A stretch of DNA of 58,413 nucleotides, taken from an uncultured Oscillospiraceae bacterium (GTDB taxonomy: Bacteria; Bacillota; Clostridia; Oscillospirales; Oscillospiraceae). The stretch is taken from positions 1 through 58,413 of the forward strand of contig CANQDL010000003.1 of assembly GCA_947591105.1 (NCBI GenBank). Reading direction: 5' to 3'. Below are positions 17,226 to 26,504 of the stretch, piece after piece. A program made the position numbers and the translations under genes. Numbering within the stretch: position 1 is the stretch's first letter; each line of letters opens with the position of its first letter. The notes under the pieces were generated by a model. The model was not told the DNA's origin. It made no database searches and saw nothing but the letters and a program-made list of their open reading frames with translations.

Positions 17226-18539
17226 ATGACGAAAAAGATCCTGGCGCTTGTGCTGTGCGTATGCCTGACGGCCTGCCTGCTGCCCGGCTGCGGCGGCGGC
17301 GCCATCGACCAGTATGACGGGCAGGACGAGGCCGCGGCCGGGCAGGAGCCGGACGCAGAGCCCACCCCCGCCCCCGAGGCGGATGCCGACGCGGAAGAAC
17401 CTGCCGGGGAAGAGGCGCAGACCGACGGCGAGGAACCGGACGGCGCGGCGGACGAAGACGCGGAACCTACCGCCCAGCCCACGCCCTCCCCCGAACCCGG
17501 TCTTGGTTCGGATGCCTATGAGCCGGACACGGTGGTGGCCACCATCAACGGCCAGGACGTCACCTGGCGGGAATATTACTACTGGCTCAAGTACTATGTG
17601 GATTACGCGGACTATCTGGCCGGGATGGGCGCCTTCTCCTACACCGACGGCTGGGACAGCTCCGACATCTCCTCCGAGCGCACCAACGCCGACGTCATCC
17701 GCACCAGCGCATGGGACAACCTCTCCCAGTTCCGTGCGGCGGAGATCATGGCTGAGGAGCTGGACGTCTCCCTGGGGGAGGAGGGCCCGACCAAGATCCA
17801 GCAGGCCTTTGAGACGGACGCCGACAGCATGGGCGACGGGGACGGCGCCTGCTCCGACGACGAGGCGGACGCCTTTGAGGACTATCTGGGCGAGCAGTTC
17901 GTCGACCGGCCGCTGTACGACCGGATGATCCAAGCGAGCCTTCTGCTGGACGCCGTGTTCCAGTCCCTGTACGGCGAGGCCGGCGCCGATCTCCCCGACG
18001 AGGACGCGGTGGCCTACGGCCAGGCCCAGAACCTGATGCAGGCAAAGCACATTTTGCTCATGACCATCGACTCGGAGACGGGGGAGGCCCTGCCCGAGGA
18101 GGAGGCCGCCCAGAAAAAGGAGCTTGCCGACCAGCTTTACGCCCAGCTCTCCGCCGTGGCGGACGACCACGAGGCGCTGGAGGAGCTCTTTGACCAGCTG
18201 GCGGAGGAACACAACGAGGACTCCGGCGCCAGCTTCCCCAACGGGTATCTGTTCAGCGACGGGGTCATGGTGCCGGAGTTTGAGCAGGCCACCAAGGCCC
18301 TGGAGGAATACGGCCTGTCCGAGCCGGTGAAGTCCGATTACGGCTGGCACATCATCCTGCGTCTGCCCATCGACCCGGATGGGACGATCCTGGATGTGGG
18401 CAACCGCACCCTGCTGCGCACCGCCGCCGCCAACAGCGCCATGATGGAGAGGCTGACCGAGACGGTGGAGAAAGCCGATATCCAGTGGCAGGACGACTTT
18501 GAGCAGATCGACATCACCGAGATCTTCGGCGGCCGATAA
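17226..18539 (+). CDS. PrsA-like peptidyl-prolyl isomerase lipoprotein
   Basis: 437-residue exported lipoprotein. The signal peptide ends in LLPGC with Cys22 as the lipidated residue. Residues 24-95 are an acidic, proline-rich linker (EADADAEEP-type). A SurA/PrsA N-terminal helical region follows, then a parvulin rotamase domain at about 270-380, from AKHILLMT to GWHIILRL. PrsA-type foldases help secreted proteins fold outside the membrane. The very acidic linker is unusual compared with classical PrsA, whose linker is short. A GC-rich hairpin follows the gene. Confidence 0.88.
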   Translation: MTKKILALVLCVCLTACLLPGCGGGAIDQYDGQDEAAAGQEPDAEPTPAPEADADAEEPAGEEAQTDGEEPDGAADEDAEPTAQPTPSPEPGLGSDAYEPDTVVATINGQDVTWREYYYWLKYYVDYADYLAGMGAFSYTDGWDSSDISSERTNADVIRTSAWDNLSQFRAAEIMAEELDVSLGEEGPTKIQQAFETDADSMGDGDGACSDDEADAFEDYLGEQFVDRPLYDRMIQASLLLDAVFQSLYGEAGADLPDEDAVAYGQAQNLMQAKHILLMTIDSETGEALPEEEAAQKKELADQLYAQLSAVADDHEALEELFDQLAEEHNEDSGASFPNGYLFSDGVMVPEFEQATKALEEYGLSEPVKSDYGWHIILRLPIDPDGTILDVGNRTLLRTAAANSAMMERLTETVEKADIQWQDDFEQIDITEIFGGR

Positions 18540-18551
18540 TATGGAGCGGAA

Positions 18552-18582
18552 AGCGGCGGCAGGGCCAAGCCCTGCCGCCGCT
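18552..18582. terminator. Bidirectional terminator hairpin
   Basis: Perfect 13-bp stem AGCGGCGGCAGGG / CCCTGCCGCCGCT with a 5-nt loop between convergent genes, followed by AT-rich sequence on the plus strand. Confidence 0.75.
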
Positions 18583-18600
18583 ATATTATATAGTGAAAGC

Positions 18601-19866
18601 TCACGCCTTTTTCCGCGTGACCAGCACCTTCTCCACCCGCTTGCCGTCGGACTCCAGCACGGTGATCTGCAGATCCTGATAGCTCACGGCGCTGCCCTGG
18701 GCCGCGTAGCCCTCGTTCAGCTCCATGACCCATCCGCCCACGGTCTCGCTCTCAAAGTCAAAGCTCTCTTCGTCCAGCTCCACCAGCTCCAGAAAGTCCC
18801 CGATGGGCAGATCCCCGTCCAGCTCCCAGCTGTCCTCGGCGGTCTGCACCACCTCCGGCTCCACCTCGTCCGTCTCGTCCCAGATCTCGCCCACCAGATA
18901 CTCCAGCACGTCCTCCATGGAGATGACGCCCGCGGTGCCGCCGTACTCGTCGGTGACGATGGCCAGGTGGGTCTGCTTCTCCCGGAGCATCTCCAGCACC
19001 GCCGGCAGCTTGACGGTCTTATAGACCCAGCAGGGCTCGGTGATCAGCGCCCGGATATCCACGTCCCCGCCGTCCAGCAGGGCCCGGTAGAGACTGTTCA
19101 GATGCAGCACGCCGATGATGTTGTCCGTGTCGTTTTCATATACGGGCAGGCGGGAATAGGGCACGTCGCTGACCTGACGCAGGATGTCCTCCAGACTGTC
19201 GTCCACGTCCAGCGCCACCATATCCACCCGGGCGGTCATGGCCTGGCTGGCGGACACCTCGCCGAAATCCAGCGCCGCCTGCAGCAGCTCCCCCCGGTCG
19301 TCGTCCAGCACGTCCTCGTCCTGGGCGGTTTCGATGATGGACTGGAGCTGATCCACCGCGGCCTCCTGCTCGTCCTCCTGGGTCTCGCCCCGCAGCGGCT
19401 TTGCCATGAGCTGGGTAACGTGCACCGCGCACCACACCAGAGGGGAGAGCGCCGCCGTTAAAATGCGCACCGGCCCGGCCACGGCCAGGGTAAGCCGGTT
19501 GGCGTTTTTCTTGGCCAGGATCTTGGGTATGGTCTCCCCCAGGATGACCACCAGCACCGTGACGGTCACGGTGGCCGCTGTGGAGCACAGCCCCTCCGCC
19601 ACGCCGGTGCGTACGGCCACGGTGATGGCAATGACGGAGCTGATGGAGCTGGAGGCCACATTCACCAAATTGTTGCCGATGAGGATCGCCCCCAGGGCGC
19701 TGTCGAACCGATCCAGCAGGGCCAGGGCGGTCTTGGCGGAGCGGCTGCCGTCCTCCGCCGCGCCCTCCAGACGCAGACGGTTGGCCGAGGAAAGGGCCAT
19801 CTCCGAGGCGGAGAAGAACGCCGACAGGGCCAGACACACCAGCAGCGCGAGGATATAGGCCGTCAT
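18601..19866 (-). CDS. CNNM/CorC-type (hemolysin family) membrane protein, second paralogue
   Basis: 421 residues: an N-terminal DUF21/CNNM membrane domain (about 1-190, four hydrophobic segments, opening with SAFFSASEMALSSANRLRLE), a tandem CBS pair (about 200-325, YSRLPVYENDTDNIIGVLHL and LAIVTDEYGGTAGVISMEDV) and a C-terminal CorC_HlyC domain (about 340-420). CNNM/CorC proteins export Mg2+ or other divalent ions; the hemolysin label is historical. It overlaps the preceding paralogue by 4 bp (ATGA), so the two are translationally coupled and may form a heterodimer (inference). Confidence 0.92.
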   Translation of the reverse strand: MTAYILALLVCLALSAFFSASEMALSSANRLRLEGAAEDGSRSAKTALALLDRFDSALGAILIGNNLVNVASSSISSVIAITVAVRTGVAEGLCSTAATVTVTVLVVILGETIPKILAKKNANRLTLAVAGPVRILTAALSPLVWCAVHVTQLMAKPLRGETQEDEQEAAVDQLQSIIETAQDEDVLDDDRGELLQAALDFGEVSASQAMTARVDMVALDVDDSLEDILRQVSDVPYSRLPVYENDTDNIIGVLHLNSLYRALLDGGDVDIRALITEPCWVYKTVKLPAVLEMLREKQTHLAIVTDEYGGTAGVISMEDVLEYLVGEIWDETDEVEPEVVQTAEDSWELDGDLPIGDFLELVELDEESFDFESETVGGWVMELNEGYAAQGSAVSYQDLQITVLESDGKRVEKVLVTRKKA

Positions 19867-21149
19867 ACGCTCTCGCCCCCTTCCTTTGCAGGCTGGGCCA
19901 GCCGCCGGACGGTCAGCTTCCGGATGCGGTGCTGGCGCACGTCTGAGACGGTGAATTCCAGATCGTGATAGGTGAATTTATCCCGCTGGGCGGGCATGAG
20001 CTCGAACTGCTCCAGCGTCCACTCGGCCAGGGGCTTGTGGATGAGCTCCCCGTCGTCCTCCGGATCTTCATAGTCCATCCGCTCGAACAGCTCTCCCACG
20101 TCCAGGCGGGCGTCCGCCTCGTACCGGCCGCCGCCCAGGGGGCGGAAGTACTCCTCCACCTCGTCCTCCTCGTCCCAGATCTCGCCCACCAGTTCCTCCA
20201 GGATATCCTCCACTGTCACGATGCCCAGAGTGCCGCCCCAGGCGTCGGTGACGATGGCCATGTTCTGCCGGTTGCGGCTAAGGGCCGGCAGCAGATCGTC
20301 CACGTTGGTGGTGGCCGGCACGAAGTAGGCCGGGTCAAGCAGGGAGCGCAGATCCAGCGCCGGGCCCTGGCTGAGCCACGCCTTGATGTACTTGCGGATC
20401 TGGAGGATGCCGATGATGTTGTCCGTGTCATTCTCGTATACGGGCAGGCGGGTGTGGCGCTGGGAGCGGATGAAATCCGTCACCTGCTCCGCCGGCCAGG
20501 ACACGTCCACCGCCGCCATATCCACCCGGGCGGTGAGCACGTGCTCCACGGTGATGTCCGCAAACTCCAGGGCCGACTGGACAAGATCGCCCTGTTCCTC
20601 GTCCAGGCTGCCCGCGTCGGTCATGTCCTCGATCAGGTCGTACAGCTCGTCCTCCGTCACGGACACCTCGCCCTCTCCCTTGGAGAGCCGGGCGGCCGCT
20701 TGGCCGATGGCGGTGAGCGCCGCGGCCAGCGGGGCGAAAAAGCGCATAAAAAAGCACAGCGAACCGGCGGTGCCCAGACTGAACCGCTCGCTGTATTTTT
20801 TGGCTATGGTCTTGGGGAGCATCTCTCCCAGCAGAAACAGCACAAGGGTGGTGACCAGCGTGCCCCACGCCACGGCGCCCATGCCCCACCGCCGGCTCAC
20901 CAGTACGGTGACCACCGCCGCCGCGGCCAGGTGGGCGATATTGGTGCCGATCAGGATCGTGGTGATGGCCCGGTCAAAGTTGTCCAGCACCCATATGGCC
21001 TTTTTTGCCCGGTTGTCGCCCTTTTCCTGGCGAACCCGGATGCGGCTTTTGGACACGGAGGCAAAGGCCGTCTCCGCCAGCGCGAAGTACATGGCCATGC
21101 CCAGAAGAAAGATCAGAAAAAGGATAGACAGCCAACTGCCATCATCCAT
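19863..21149 (-). CDS. CNNM/CorC-type (hemolysin family) membrane protein, first paralogue
   Basis: 428 residues with the same order of domains as its neighbour: DUF21/CNNM membrane domain (1-190, ALAETAFASVSKSRIRVRQ), CBS pair (RLPVYENDTDNIIGILQI; MAIVTDAWGGTLGIVTVEDI) and CorC_HlyC C-terminus. The CBS motif of the second copy reads DAWGG where the paralogue has the more common DEYGG. This gene is promoter-proximal, with a near-consensus promoter at 21202-21230. Likely role: divalent cation export or homeostasis. Confidence 0.92.
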   Translation of the reverse strand: MDDGSWLSILFLIFLLGMAMYFALAETAFASVSKSRIRVRQEKGDNRAKKAIWVLDNFDRAITTILIGTNIAHLAAAAVVTVLVSRRWGMGAVAWGTLVTTLVLFLLGEMLPKTIAKKYSERFSLGTAGSLCFFMRFFAPLAAALTAIGQAAARLSKGEGEVSVTEDELYDLIEDMTDAGSLDEEQGDLVQSALEFADITVEHVLTARVDMAAVDVSWPAEQVTDFIRSQRHTRLPVYENDTDNIIGILQIRKYIKAWLSQGPALDLRSLLDPAYFVPATTNVDDLLPALSRNRQNMAIVTDAWGGTLGIVTVEDILEELVGEIWDEEDEVEEYFRPLGGGRYEADARLDVGELFERMDYEDPEDDGELIHKPLAEWTLEQFELMPAQRDKFTYHDLEFTVSDVRQHRIRKLTVRRLAQPAKEGGESV

Positions 21150-21201
21150 GGGGAAAAACCACCTCTTGCTTTCTCGGAAAATTGGATTATAACAAGTTGG
21201 T

Positions 21202-21230
21202 ATTATACCATATGTTTATTTTTCCGTCAA
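21202..21230 (-). promoter_or_regulatory. Promoter of the CNNM gene pair
   Basis: Minus-strand -35 TTGACG (21230-21225), 17-bp spacer, consensus -10 TATAAT (21207-21202). Confidence 0.8.
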
Positions 21231-21240
21231 CTGGCCCCGC

Positions 21241-21269
21241 TTGCGCCGGGCCGCCGGGACTGTTATAAT
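21241..21269 (+). promoter_or_regulatory. Promoter of the YfhO-like gene
   Basis: -35 TTGCGC, 17-bp spacer, consensus -10 TATAAT (21264-21269). It is divergent from the CNNM promoter, with the two -35 boxes only 10 bp apart. Confidence 0.75.
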
Positions 21270-21320
21270 AGGTACATCCATAATGATCCTTATACTTTTC
21301 CCCTTCCGGAAAGGAGCCCC

Positions 21321-23897
21321 ATGAAAACTCCCCCCAAAAGATGGCCGATCCTGTTGACGGCGTTTCTGCTGCCGGCGTGCATGATGACGGCGGTGCTGGC
21401 CCTGTGCGGCATCACCCCCTTCGGCAGCCGGAGCTTCGGCGTGCTGGATATGTCCAACCAATACCTGTCCTTCCTCTCCTCCCTGCGGGATCTGCTCACA
21501 GGACGGGCAAGCGCTTTGTATCTGCCCAGCCTGGCCATGGGCGGCAACATGGCGGGGGTGATCGGCTACTACCTCATGAGCCCGCTCAACCTCATCATCT
21601 GTCTTTTTCCCCGGGAGCGCCTGCTGGAGGCGGCAAGCGTGCTTTACGTGCTGCGCGTCGGACTGTGCGGGCTGACCATGGCCGCGTACTGCGGCGGCCG
21701 CCGGGGCTACGGCTGGCGGGTGCTGATCCCCGCGCTGGGATACGCCTTCATGGCCTACATGACCGCCTACAGCATCAACTATCAGTGGCACGACTGCGTG
21801 ATCCTGCTGCCGCTGGTGGCCCTGGGCATCGCCCGCCTGACGGAGGGCCGGGGCAAGTGGCTCTACATCCTCTCCCTGGCGGGGGCGCTGGCAGTGAATT
21901 TCTACACCGGCTACATCCTGTGCCTGTTTTCCGTGCTGTTTTTCCTCTTTGAGCTGTTCACCGGCCAGGGCAGCCGGCCCCGGCGGGCCCTGCTCACCTT
22001 CGCCCTGGGCAGTCTGGCGGCGGGGGCGCTGGCGGCGGTGGTGCTGCTGCCCGCCTTTTTGTCCCTGCAGGGGGGCAAGGCGGGGCTCTCCCTGTCCGGG
22101 CTGAGCCTGTCTCCCAGCTTTCCGTTCCGGCAGATGTTCGCCAAGCTCTTCCCGGGCTCCTTCAACTACGACGAGCTGACGCCCATCGGCCTGCCCAACA
22201 TCTTCACCGGCACGGTGACGGCGGCGCTGGCGGTGCTGTACGCGGCTAACGGGAGCATCCCCCGCCGGCGGCGGATCGGCGGCGCGATCCTGCTGGGACT
22301 GATCGTGCTGAGCTTTTGGGTGTCCGGTATGGATCTGGTGTGGCACGGGATGAACGTGCCCGCCTGGTATAACTTCCGCTACAGCTTCCTGTTCAGCTTT
22401 CTGCTGGCCGCCGGGGCGGACGGCGCCCTGGCCCGGTTCCGGGAGGGAACCAGGCCCTGGCACCTGCTGCTGCCCATCGCCGCCGTGGCGCTGTGCGCCC
22501 TACTGGCCTTCGCCGGGCAGAGCTATCCCTTCGTCACCTGGCACGCGGCCCTCTGGTCGGGGGTCGTGACGGCGCTGGTCTGCGGGGGGATGTACGGCGC
22601 TCTCCGGCCAACTGCGGGCCGCCGGTTTCTCACCGCCGCCGCGGCCGGGCTTCTGCTGGTGCACGCCGCGGATCTGGGCCTGGGGGCGGAGCGCTCTTTG
22701 GACGCGCTCACTGTCGAATGCGCCGATCCGGACGCCTGGGCCGGCTATATCGCCCAGAAAAAGGCCGCCTTTGCCCTGGCCGACACCGGCTCCGCCTTCG
22801 CCCGGGTGGAGAGCCCGGAGATGTTCGACCAGAACCGGGCCGACCAGGACCGGTGCGAGCCCATGCTCTTCTGCTACGACGGCATAAGCCACTTCGGCTC
22901 CACCATCCCCACAAAGAATCTGGACTTTCTCCAGAGACTGGGTATCCCCCGGCTGAAAAACCTGTTCGCCCTGTACGGCCCCGGGGTGACCGCCGGCGCG
23001 GACAGCCTTTTGGCCATACGCTATCTGGTGGCCTCCGGCCCCATCCAGAAGCCCTATACGCCGGCCGCCTCCGCCGGCGGGTATACCGTGTACGAGAACC
23101 CCGCCGCCCTGCCGGTGGGCTGGACGGCCGACGCCGCCGTCGCCGGCCAGCTGGACGGACAGGACACCTTCTCCTACATCCAGGCCCTGTACCAGGCCGC
23201 CGCCCCGGAGGTGGGCCAGGCCGTCTATACCCCCGCGGAGGTGACCGACACCGCCCTGGAGGGCTTCGTCCCCCAGCCGGAGGGCGGCTATCGCCTGCAG
23301 GGGAGCGGCGGCAGCGTCACCTTCACCCTGACGGCCCGGGCCGACGGCCCGCTGTACGGCACGGCGGACATCCCCGACTACCCCAGCGCCATGCTCTACG
23401 TCAACGGCGTCTTCGCCGGCCTCTACGCCACCGGCCAAAACGACGGCACCTTCTACCTGGGCGACTTCGCCGCCGGCGAGCAGGTCACGGTGCAGATCTC
23501 CGCCTTCACCGACATGCAGATCCGCAGCGCCGCCTTTGCCACGGAGAGCGCCGACGCCCTGGCCGCCTATCAGAGCGCCATGGCCGAGGGCGGGTGCCCG
23601 CTGACAAAGCTGTCCGGCCACCGGTTCGAGGGCTCCTTCACCACCGGCCAGGGGGACAGTCTGCTGGTGCTCACGATCCCCTACGACAGCGCCTGGCGCA
23701 TCACCCTGGACGGGCAGCCGGTGCAGGCGGAGCAGATCCAGGACTGCCTGACGGCCATCCCCGTCACGGCGGGGGAGCACACCCTGCAAATGCGCTATCT
23801 GTCCCCGGGACTCGTTCCCGGCGGGGCGATCAGCGCCCTGACAGGGCTGGGGTGCCTCGCCCTTTATCTGGCGGAGCGCCGGCGGAGAAGGGCGTAA
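21321..23897 (+). CDS. YfhO family membrane protein
   Basis: 858-residue protein: about 12-13 membrane helices over residues 10-465, then a large extracytoplasmic part (about 470-830) and a final hydrophobic anchor near the C-terminus. The early motif GVLDMSNQYLSFLSSLRDLL and the region PLNLIICLFP are typical of YfhO/GT-C-like proteins, which in Firmicutes are linked to lipid-carrier glycosylation of teichoic acids or other envelope glycans. GGAAAGGAG precedes the ATG at 21321; longer upstream frames are shadows of the CNNM gene. It has its own promoter and terminator, so it is a single-gene unit. The sugar donor and acceptor cannot be told. Confidence 0.87.
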   Translation: MKTPPKRWPILLTAFLLPACMMTAVLALCGITPFGSRSFGVLDMSNQYLSFLSSLRDLLTGRASALYLPSLAMGGNMAGVIGYYLMSPLNLIICLFPRERLLEAASVLYVLRVGLCGLTMAAYCGGRRGYGWRVLIPALGYAFMAYMTAYSINYQWHDCVILLPLVALGIARLTEGRGKWLYILSLAGALAVNFYTGYILCLFSVLFFLFELFTGQGSRPRRALLTFALGSLAAGALAAVVLLPAFLSLQGGKAGLSLSGLSLSPSFPFRQMFAKLFPGSFNYDELTPIGLPNIFTGTVTAALAVLYAANGSIPRRRRIGGAILLGLIVLSFWVSGMDLVWHGMNVPAWYNFRYSFLFSFLLAAGADGALARFREGTRPWHLLLPIAAVALCALLAFAGQSYPFVTWHAALWSGVVTALVCGGMYGALRPTAGRRFLTAAAAGLLLVHAADLGLGAERSLDALTVECADPDAWAGYIAQKKAAFALADTGSAFARVESPEMFDQNRADQDRCEPMLFCYDGISHFGSTIPTKNLDFLQRLGIPRLKNLFALYGPGVTAGADSLLAIRYLVASGPIQKPYTPAASAGGYTVYENPAALPVGWTADAAVAGQLDGQDTFSYIQALYQAAAPEVGQAVYTPAEVTDTALEGFVPQPEGGYRLQGSGGSVTFTLTARADGPLYGTADIPDYPSAMLYVNGVFAGLYATGQNDGTFYLGDFAAGEQVTVQISAFTDMQIRSAAFATESADALAAYQSAMAEGGCPLTKLSGHRFEGSFTTGQGDSLLVLTIPYDSAWRITLDGQPVQAEQIQDCLTAIPVTAGEHTLQMRYLSPGLVPGGAISALTGLGCLALYLAERRRRRA

Positions 23898-23908
23898 AAA
23901 ACAAGATC

Positions 23909-23945
23909 GCGGGAGCCGCCCCGATGGGGCGGCTCCCGCCTTTTT
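23909..23945 (+). terminator. Rho-independent terminator of the YfhO-like gene
   Basis: Perfect 14-bp stem GCGGGAGCCGCCCC / GGGGCGGCTCCCGC, 3-nt loop, then CTTTTT. Confidence 0.93.
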
Positions 23946-23951
23946 CACTCG

Positions 23952-24836
23952 TCACCCCTCCGCCGGAAAGCAGATCGTGACCGTCAGACGGCCGTTTTCA
24001 TACCCGGCGGCGATCGTGCCGTCCATCTTCTCCACCAGGGTCTTGGCGATGGCCAGACCCAGCCCGGTGGCGTTGCGGGCGGCCTCCAGGGAGAAAAACC
24101 GGTCGAAAAGCCGCCCCACCTGCACCGGATCGAGAGCCCGGGCGCCGTTGGAGAAGGCGATCTCGCCCCTCTCCGTCAGGGTCACCTCCAGATCCCCGTC
24201 GCTGTACTTCAGGGCGTTGGAGAAGAGGTTGGACAAGATCCGGCTCAGCGCCGCCCGGTTAAGTGAGCGCACCACCCGCTGCGCCGGCATGCGGATGACC
24301 GGCTGGATGCCCCGGCCGGTGAGGGCGGCGTAAAAGTCCGCGGCGGCCTGTTCCAGCGCGGCGTTCAGATCCACCGGCTCCGCCGTCATATCCTCCGCCG
24401 TGGACAGAACCACCGAGTAGCGGAACAGCTCCTCCGTCAGCGCCTTCATGGCCTCGGTGCGCTGGCAGATGCGCTCCAGATACCGGGCGGCGCTGTCCCC
24501 CAGCGGCTCCCGCTCCATCAGCTCCAGATACCCGCATATGGCGGTCAGGGGCGTGCGCAGATCGTGGGAGATATTGGTGATGGCGTCCTTCAGCTCCCGA
24601 TCCCCCTGGCGGTAGCGCAGCCGCTGGGCCCGGAGCGTGCGCAGCTCCCGGTTCAGCTCCGCCGCCAGACGGCGCATCTGCCTGTCGGATGTGGACAGGC
24701 AGATGAGGGTATTGGTGTCCTCCGAGAGCTTTTCCGAAAGCTCCCGGAGGATCTGCCGGGCCGCCCGGCGCATGGAGAGCACTTTTATCCCCAGCGCCAG
24801 GGCGGTCACAGCCAGTATGGCGCATAGATACGCCAC
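23952..24836 (-). CDS. Histidine kinase of the ABC-transporter module
   Basis: 294-residue kinase with a GTG start at 24836, preceded by AAAGGCGGTG. It has a single N-terminal membrane segment (about 2-20) and no extracellular sensor, then a coiled stretch, HisKA with His91 (NISHDLRTP), and HATPase_c (LSNLFSNALKYS, GLGLAIAKTLVEKM). Kinases with no sensor domain next to ABC transporters often sense the transporter state itself, as in BceS-type peptide-antibiotic systems (family knowledge; the inference here is by context). It is the last gene of the response regulator-ABC-permease-permease-kinase set. Confidence 0.87.
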   Translation of the reverse strand: MAYLCAILAVTALALGIKVLSMRRAARQILRELSEKLSEDTNTLICLSTSDRQMRRLAAELNRELRTLRAQRLRYRQGDRELKDAITNISHDLRTPLTAICGYLELMEREPLGDSAARYLERICQRTEAMKALTEELFRYSVVLSTAEDMTAEPVDLNAALEQAAADFYAALTGRGIQPVIRMPAQRVVRSLNRAALSRILSNLFSNALKYSDGDLEVTLTERGEIAFSNGARALDPVQVGRLFDRFFSLEAARNATGLGLAIAKTLVEKMDGTIAAGYENGRLTVTICFPAEG

Positions 24837-24885
24837 GAAAACACCGCCTTTATCGAATGTCTTTTCTCTGGAACAGGATGAGCCC

Positions 24886-25665
24886 CTAAGCCGTGGTGAC
24901 CACGGCCAGGCCCGCGGAATAACAGAGCATGGCGGGCGTGGCCTCCAGCTCCATGTACCGATACGCCTGGCAGCCGGGCAGCGCGTCGTACAAAAACGCC
25001 GTGAGCTTCCCCGCCTGGCCCGGCTCATGAAACACCCACTGCTGCTGGCCGGCCTCGTCGATCATCAGCTGCATGCCCCCGCCGGTGGCGGTCTCCCAGG
25101 CGTCCTGGATCTGCAGGGAGGCGAAAAACAGCGCGGCCATCAACAGGAGCAAAACCACCGCCAGTACTGAGCGCCGCTGCACAAGCATACACAGCATCAC
25201 GCACAGGGAGCACTGCCCCGCCAGGAGCAGCAGCGTCCCTGCCAGGCACATTGCCAGCTTCCCTGGCTCCGGGGCGGGAAAGTTTTGCAGCATCCAGCCC
25301 AGCCGGGGCGTCCAGGCCAGCAGACAGACCCCATACAGCGTCAGGGCCGCCAGAAGGCCCGCCCCGAGGGTCGCCAGATAGATGCCCGCCCTGCCGCAGC
25401 CGGCGATGAGCTTGTTGCGGATGGTTCCGTCGGCGTACTCCGCGCCGAAAAACAGGCTGCATACCGCCGCCAGCACGATGCCCATCAGCAGGCTGAAGCC
25501 GCACAGGGGCTGGCCCCACAGGCCGGCGGATGCGACGCCGGACGCAAAGTCGCCAATGGCGCTGTTGCAAAGGCCCATGCCGTAGGGGAACATGATGACG
25601 AGCGCCAGCAGGAACACCGGGCTTTTCCACAGCCGCGCCATGTGGGAGCGGATAAGACTTGCCAT
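24886..25665 (-). CDS. ABC transporter permease (second), ending at an in-frame amber codon
   Basis: 259-residue six-helix permease of the ABC-2/lantibiotic-export type, starting MASLIRSHMARLWKSPVF. The conserved FFGAEYADGTIRNKLIAG motif matches FLGTEYEHGVIRNKLVAG in the neighbouring permease. Translation ends at TAG (24888-24886). In the same frame the sequence continues for 11 codons, GLILFQRKDIR, then TAA at 24852-24850. This matches the last residues GLLAFRRKDLK of the paralogue. The gene therefore seems to have lost its last dozen residues through one nonsense change, unless the TAG is a sequencing error. The lost tail is short and cytoplasmic, so function may survive. Confidence 0.85.
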   Translation of the reverse strand: MASLIRSHMARLWKSPVFLLALVIMFPYGMGLCNSAIGDFASGVASAGLWGQPLCGFSLLMGIVLAAVCSLFFGAEYADGTIRNKLIAGCGRAGIYLATLGAGLLAALTLYGVCLLAWTPRLGWMLQNFPAPEPGKLAMCLAGTLLLLAGQCSLCVMLCMLVQRRSVLAVVLLLLMAALFFASLQIQDAWETATGGGMQLMIDEAGQQQWVFHEPGQAGKLTAFLYDALPGCQAYRYMELEATPAMLCYSAGLAVVTTA

Positions 25666-25676
25666 AGCGCCGCCCC

Positions 25677-26504
25677 CTATTTCAGATCCTTCCGGCGGAA
25701 GGCCAGAAGTCCTCCGGCGGTGGACGCGGACAGAATGAGCAGGGAATAAAAGCACATAGCCCAGGGGTGCACCATCATGTCGAAGTTATAGAGAAGCGCC
25801 TGGCCCGTGGGGAGAAAGTCCGCGATGAACTGATAGACCTCCCGCTTGGTGCCGGTGAGAAAACCGGGGTTTTCCATCTCTCCGGCGTCCACCAGCTGGC
25901 CCTCGTCGTTCATCATGATGCCCTGGAAAAACTCCTGCTCCGCCAGCCGGGACTCCACATGGCCGCCCACGGCCAGGCCCGCCAGCACCGCCAGCAGCAG
26001 CGTCACCGCCAGAATGGCCTTCCGGGAGATGAGCATACTGCCCAGGGTGCACAGCCCGCACAGGGCCGCCGCCATGAGAAGCTCCCCGCACACGGTCAAA
26101 GCCAGCGTGCCGGGCGAGACGCCCAGCCCCTCGGTGAAAAGGGGCCCGATGCAGACCACCGGCAGAAAGTAGACCCCGATCATCAAAAAGCAGGCGGCCA
26201 GGCTCAAAGCCAAACTGGAAAGATACACCGCCGGGCGGGTCTTGCCCGCGACGAGCTTGTTGCGGATGACGCCATGCTCGTACTCCGTGCCCAGAAAGAG
26301 GGCGCAGAACACCGCCGGCAGAAACACGGTGACGATGCAGTGGTAGCGGCACAAATCGCCCATGAAGTAGACGATGCCATTGCGCGAGCCATCGTAGACG
26401 GTACAGCAGACCATGCCGCCGCAGAGCGCCATGAACGCCACGCCCAGCCAGAACACCGGGGCCCTCCACAGCCGGGCAAAGCCCGCCCGCAGCAGATCAG
26501 TCAT
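25677..26504 (-). CDS. ABC transporter permease (first)
   Basis: 275-residue six-helix permease starting MTDLLRAGFARLWRAPVFW. It shares layout and motifs with the following permease (GTEYEHGVIRNKLVAGKTR; C-terminal FRRKDLK), so the two arose by duplication and probably form the heterodimeric membrane part of one exporter. The ATG at 26504 lies inside the end of the ATPase gene (8-bp overlap) and follows GGGAGGTGG. The substrate is likely a hydrophobic or peptide compound by analogy with LanFEG/BcrAB systems (inference). Confidence 0.88.
   Translation of the reverse strand: MTDLLRAGFARLWRAPVFWLGVAFMALCGGMVCCTVYDGSRNGIVYFMGDLCRYHCIVTVFLPAVFCALFLGTEYEHGVIRNKLVAGKTRPAVYLSSLALSLAACFLMIGVYFLPVVCIGPLFTEGLGVSPGTLALTVCGELLMAAALCGLCTLGSMLISRKAILAVTLLLAVLAGLAVGGHVESRLAEQEFFQGIMMNDEGQLVDAGEMENPGFLTGTKREVYQFIADFLPTGQALLYNFDMMVHPWAMCFYSLLILSASTAGGLLAFRRKDLK

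Noticed and set aside
22493-23980. 495-codon frame inside the YfhO-like gene
   Set aside because: Arg/Gly/Pro-rich shadow; the main frame has clear membrane helices and a proper start and terminator.
24886-24888. TAG in the permease considered as a pyrrolysine codon
   Set aside because: No pyl genes or methylamine methyltransferases seen, and the sister permease has Gly at this site. A nonsense change or sequencing error is simpler.
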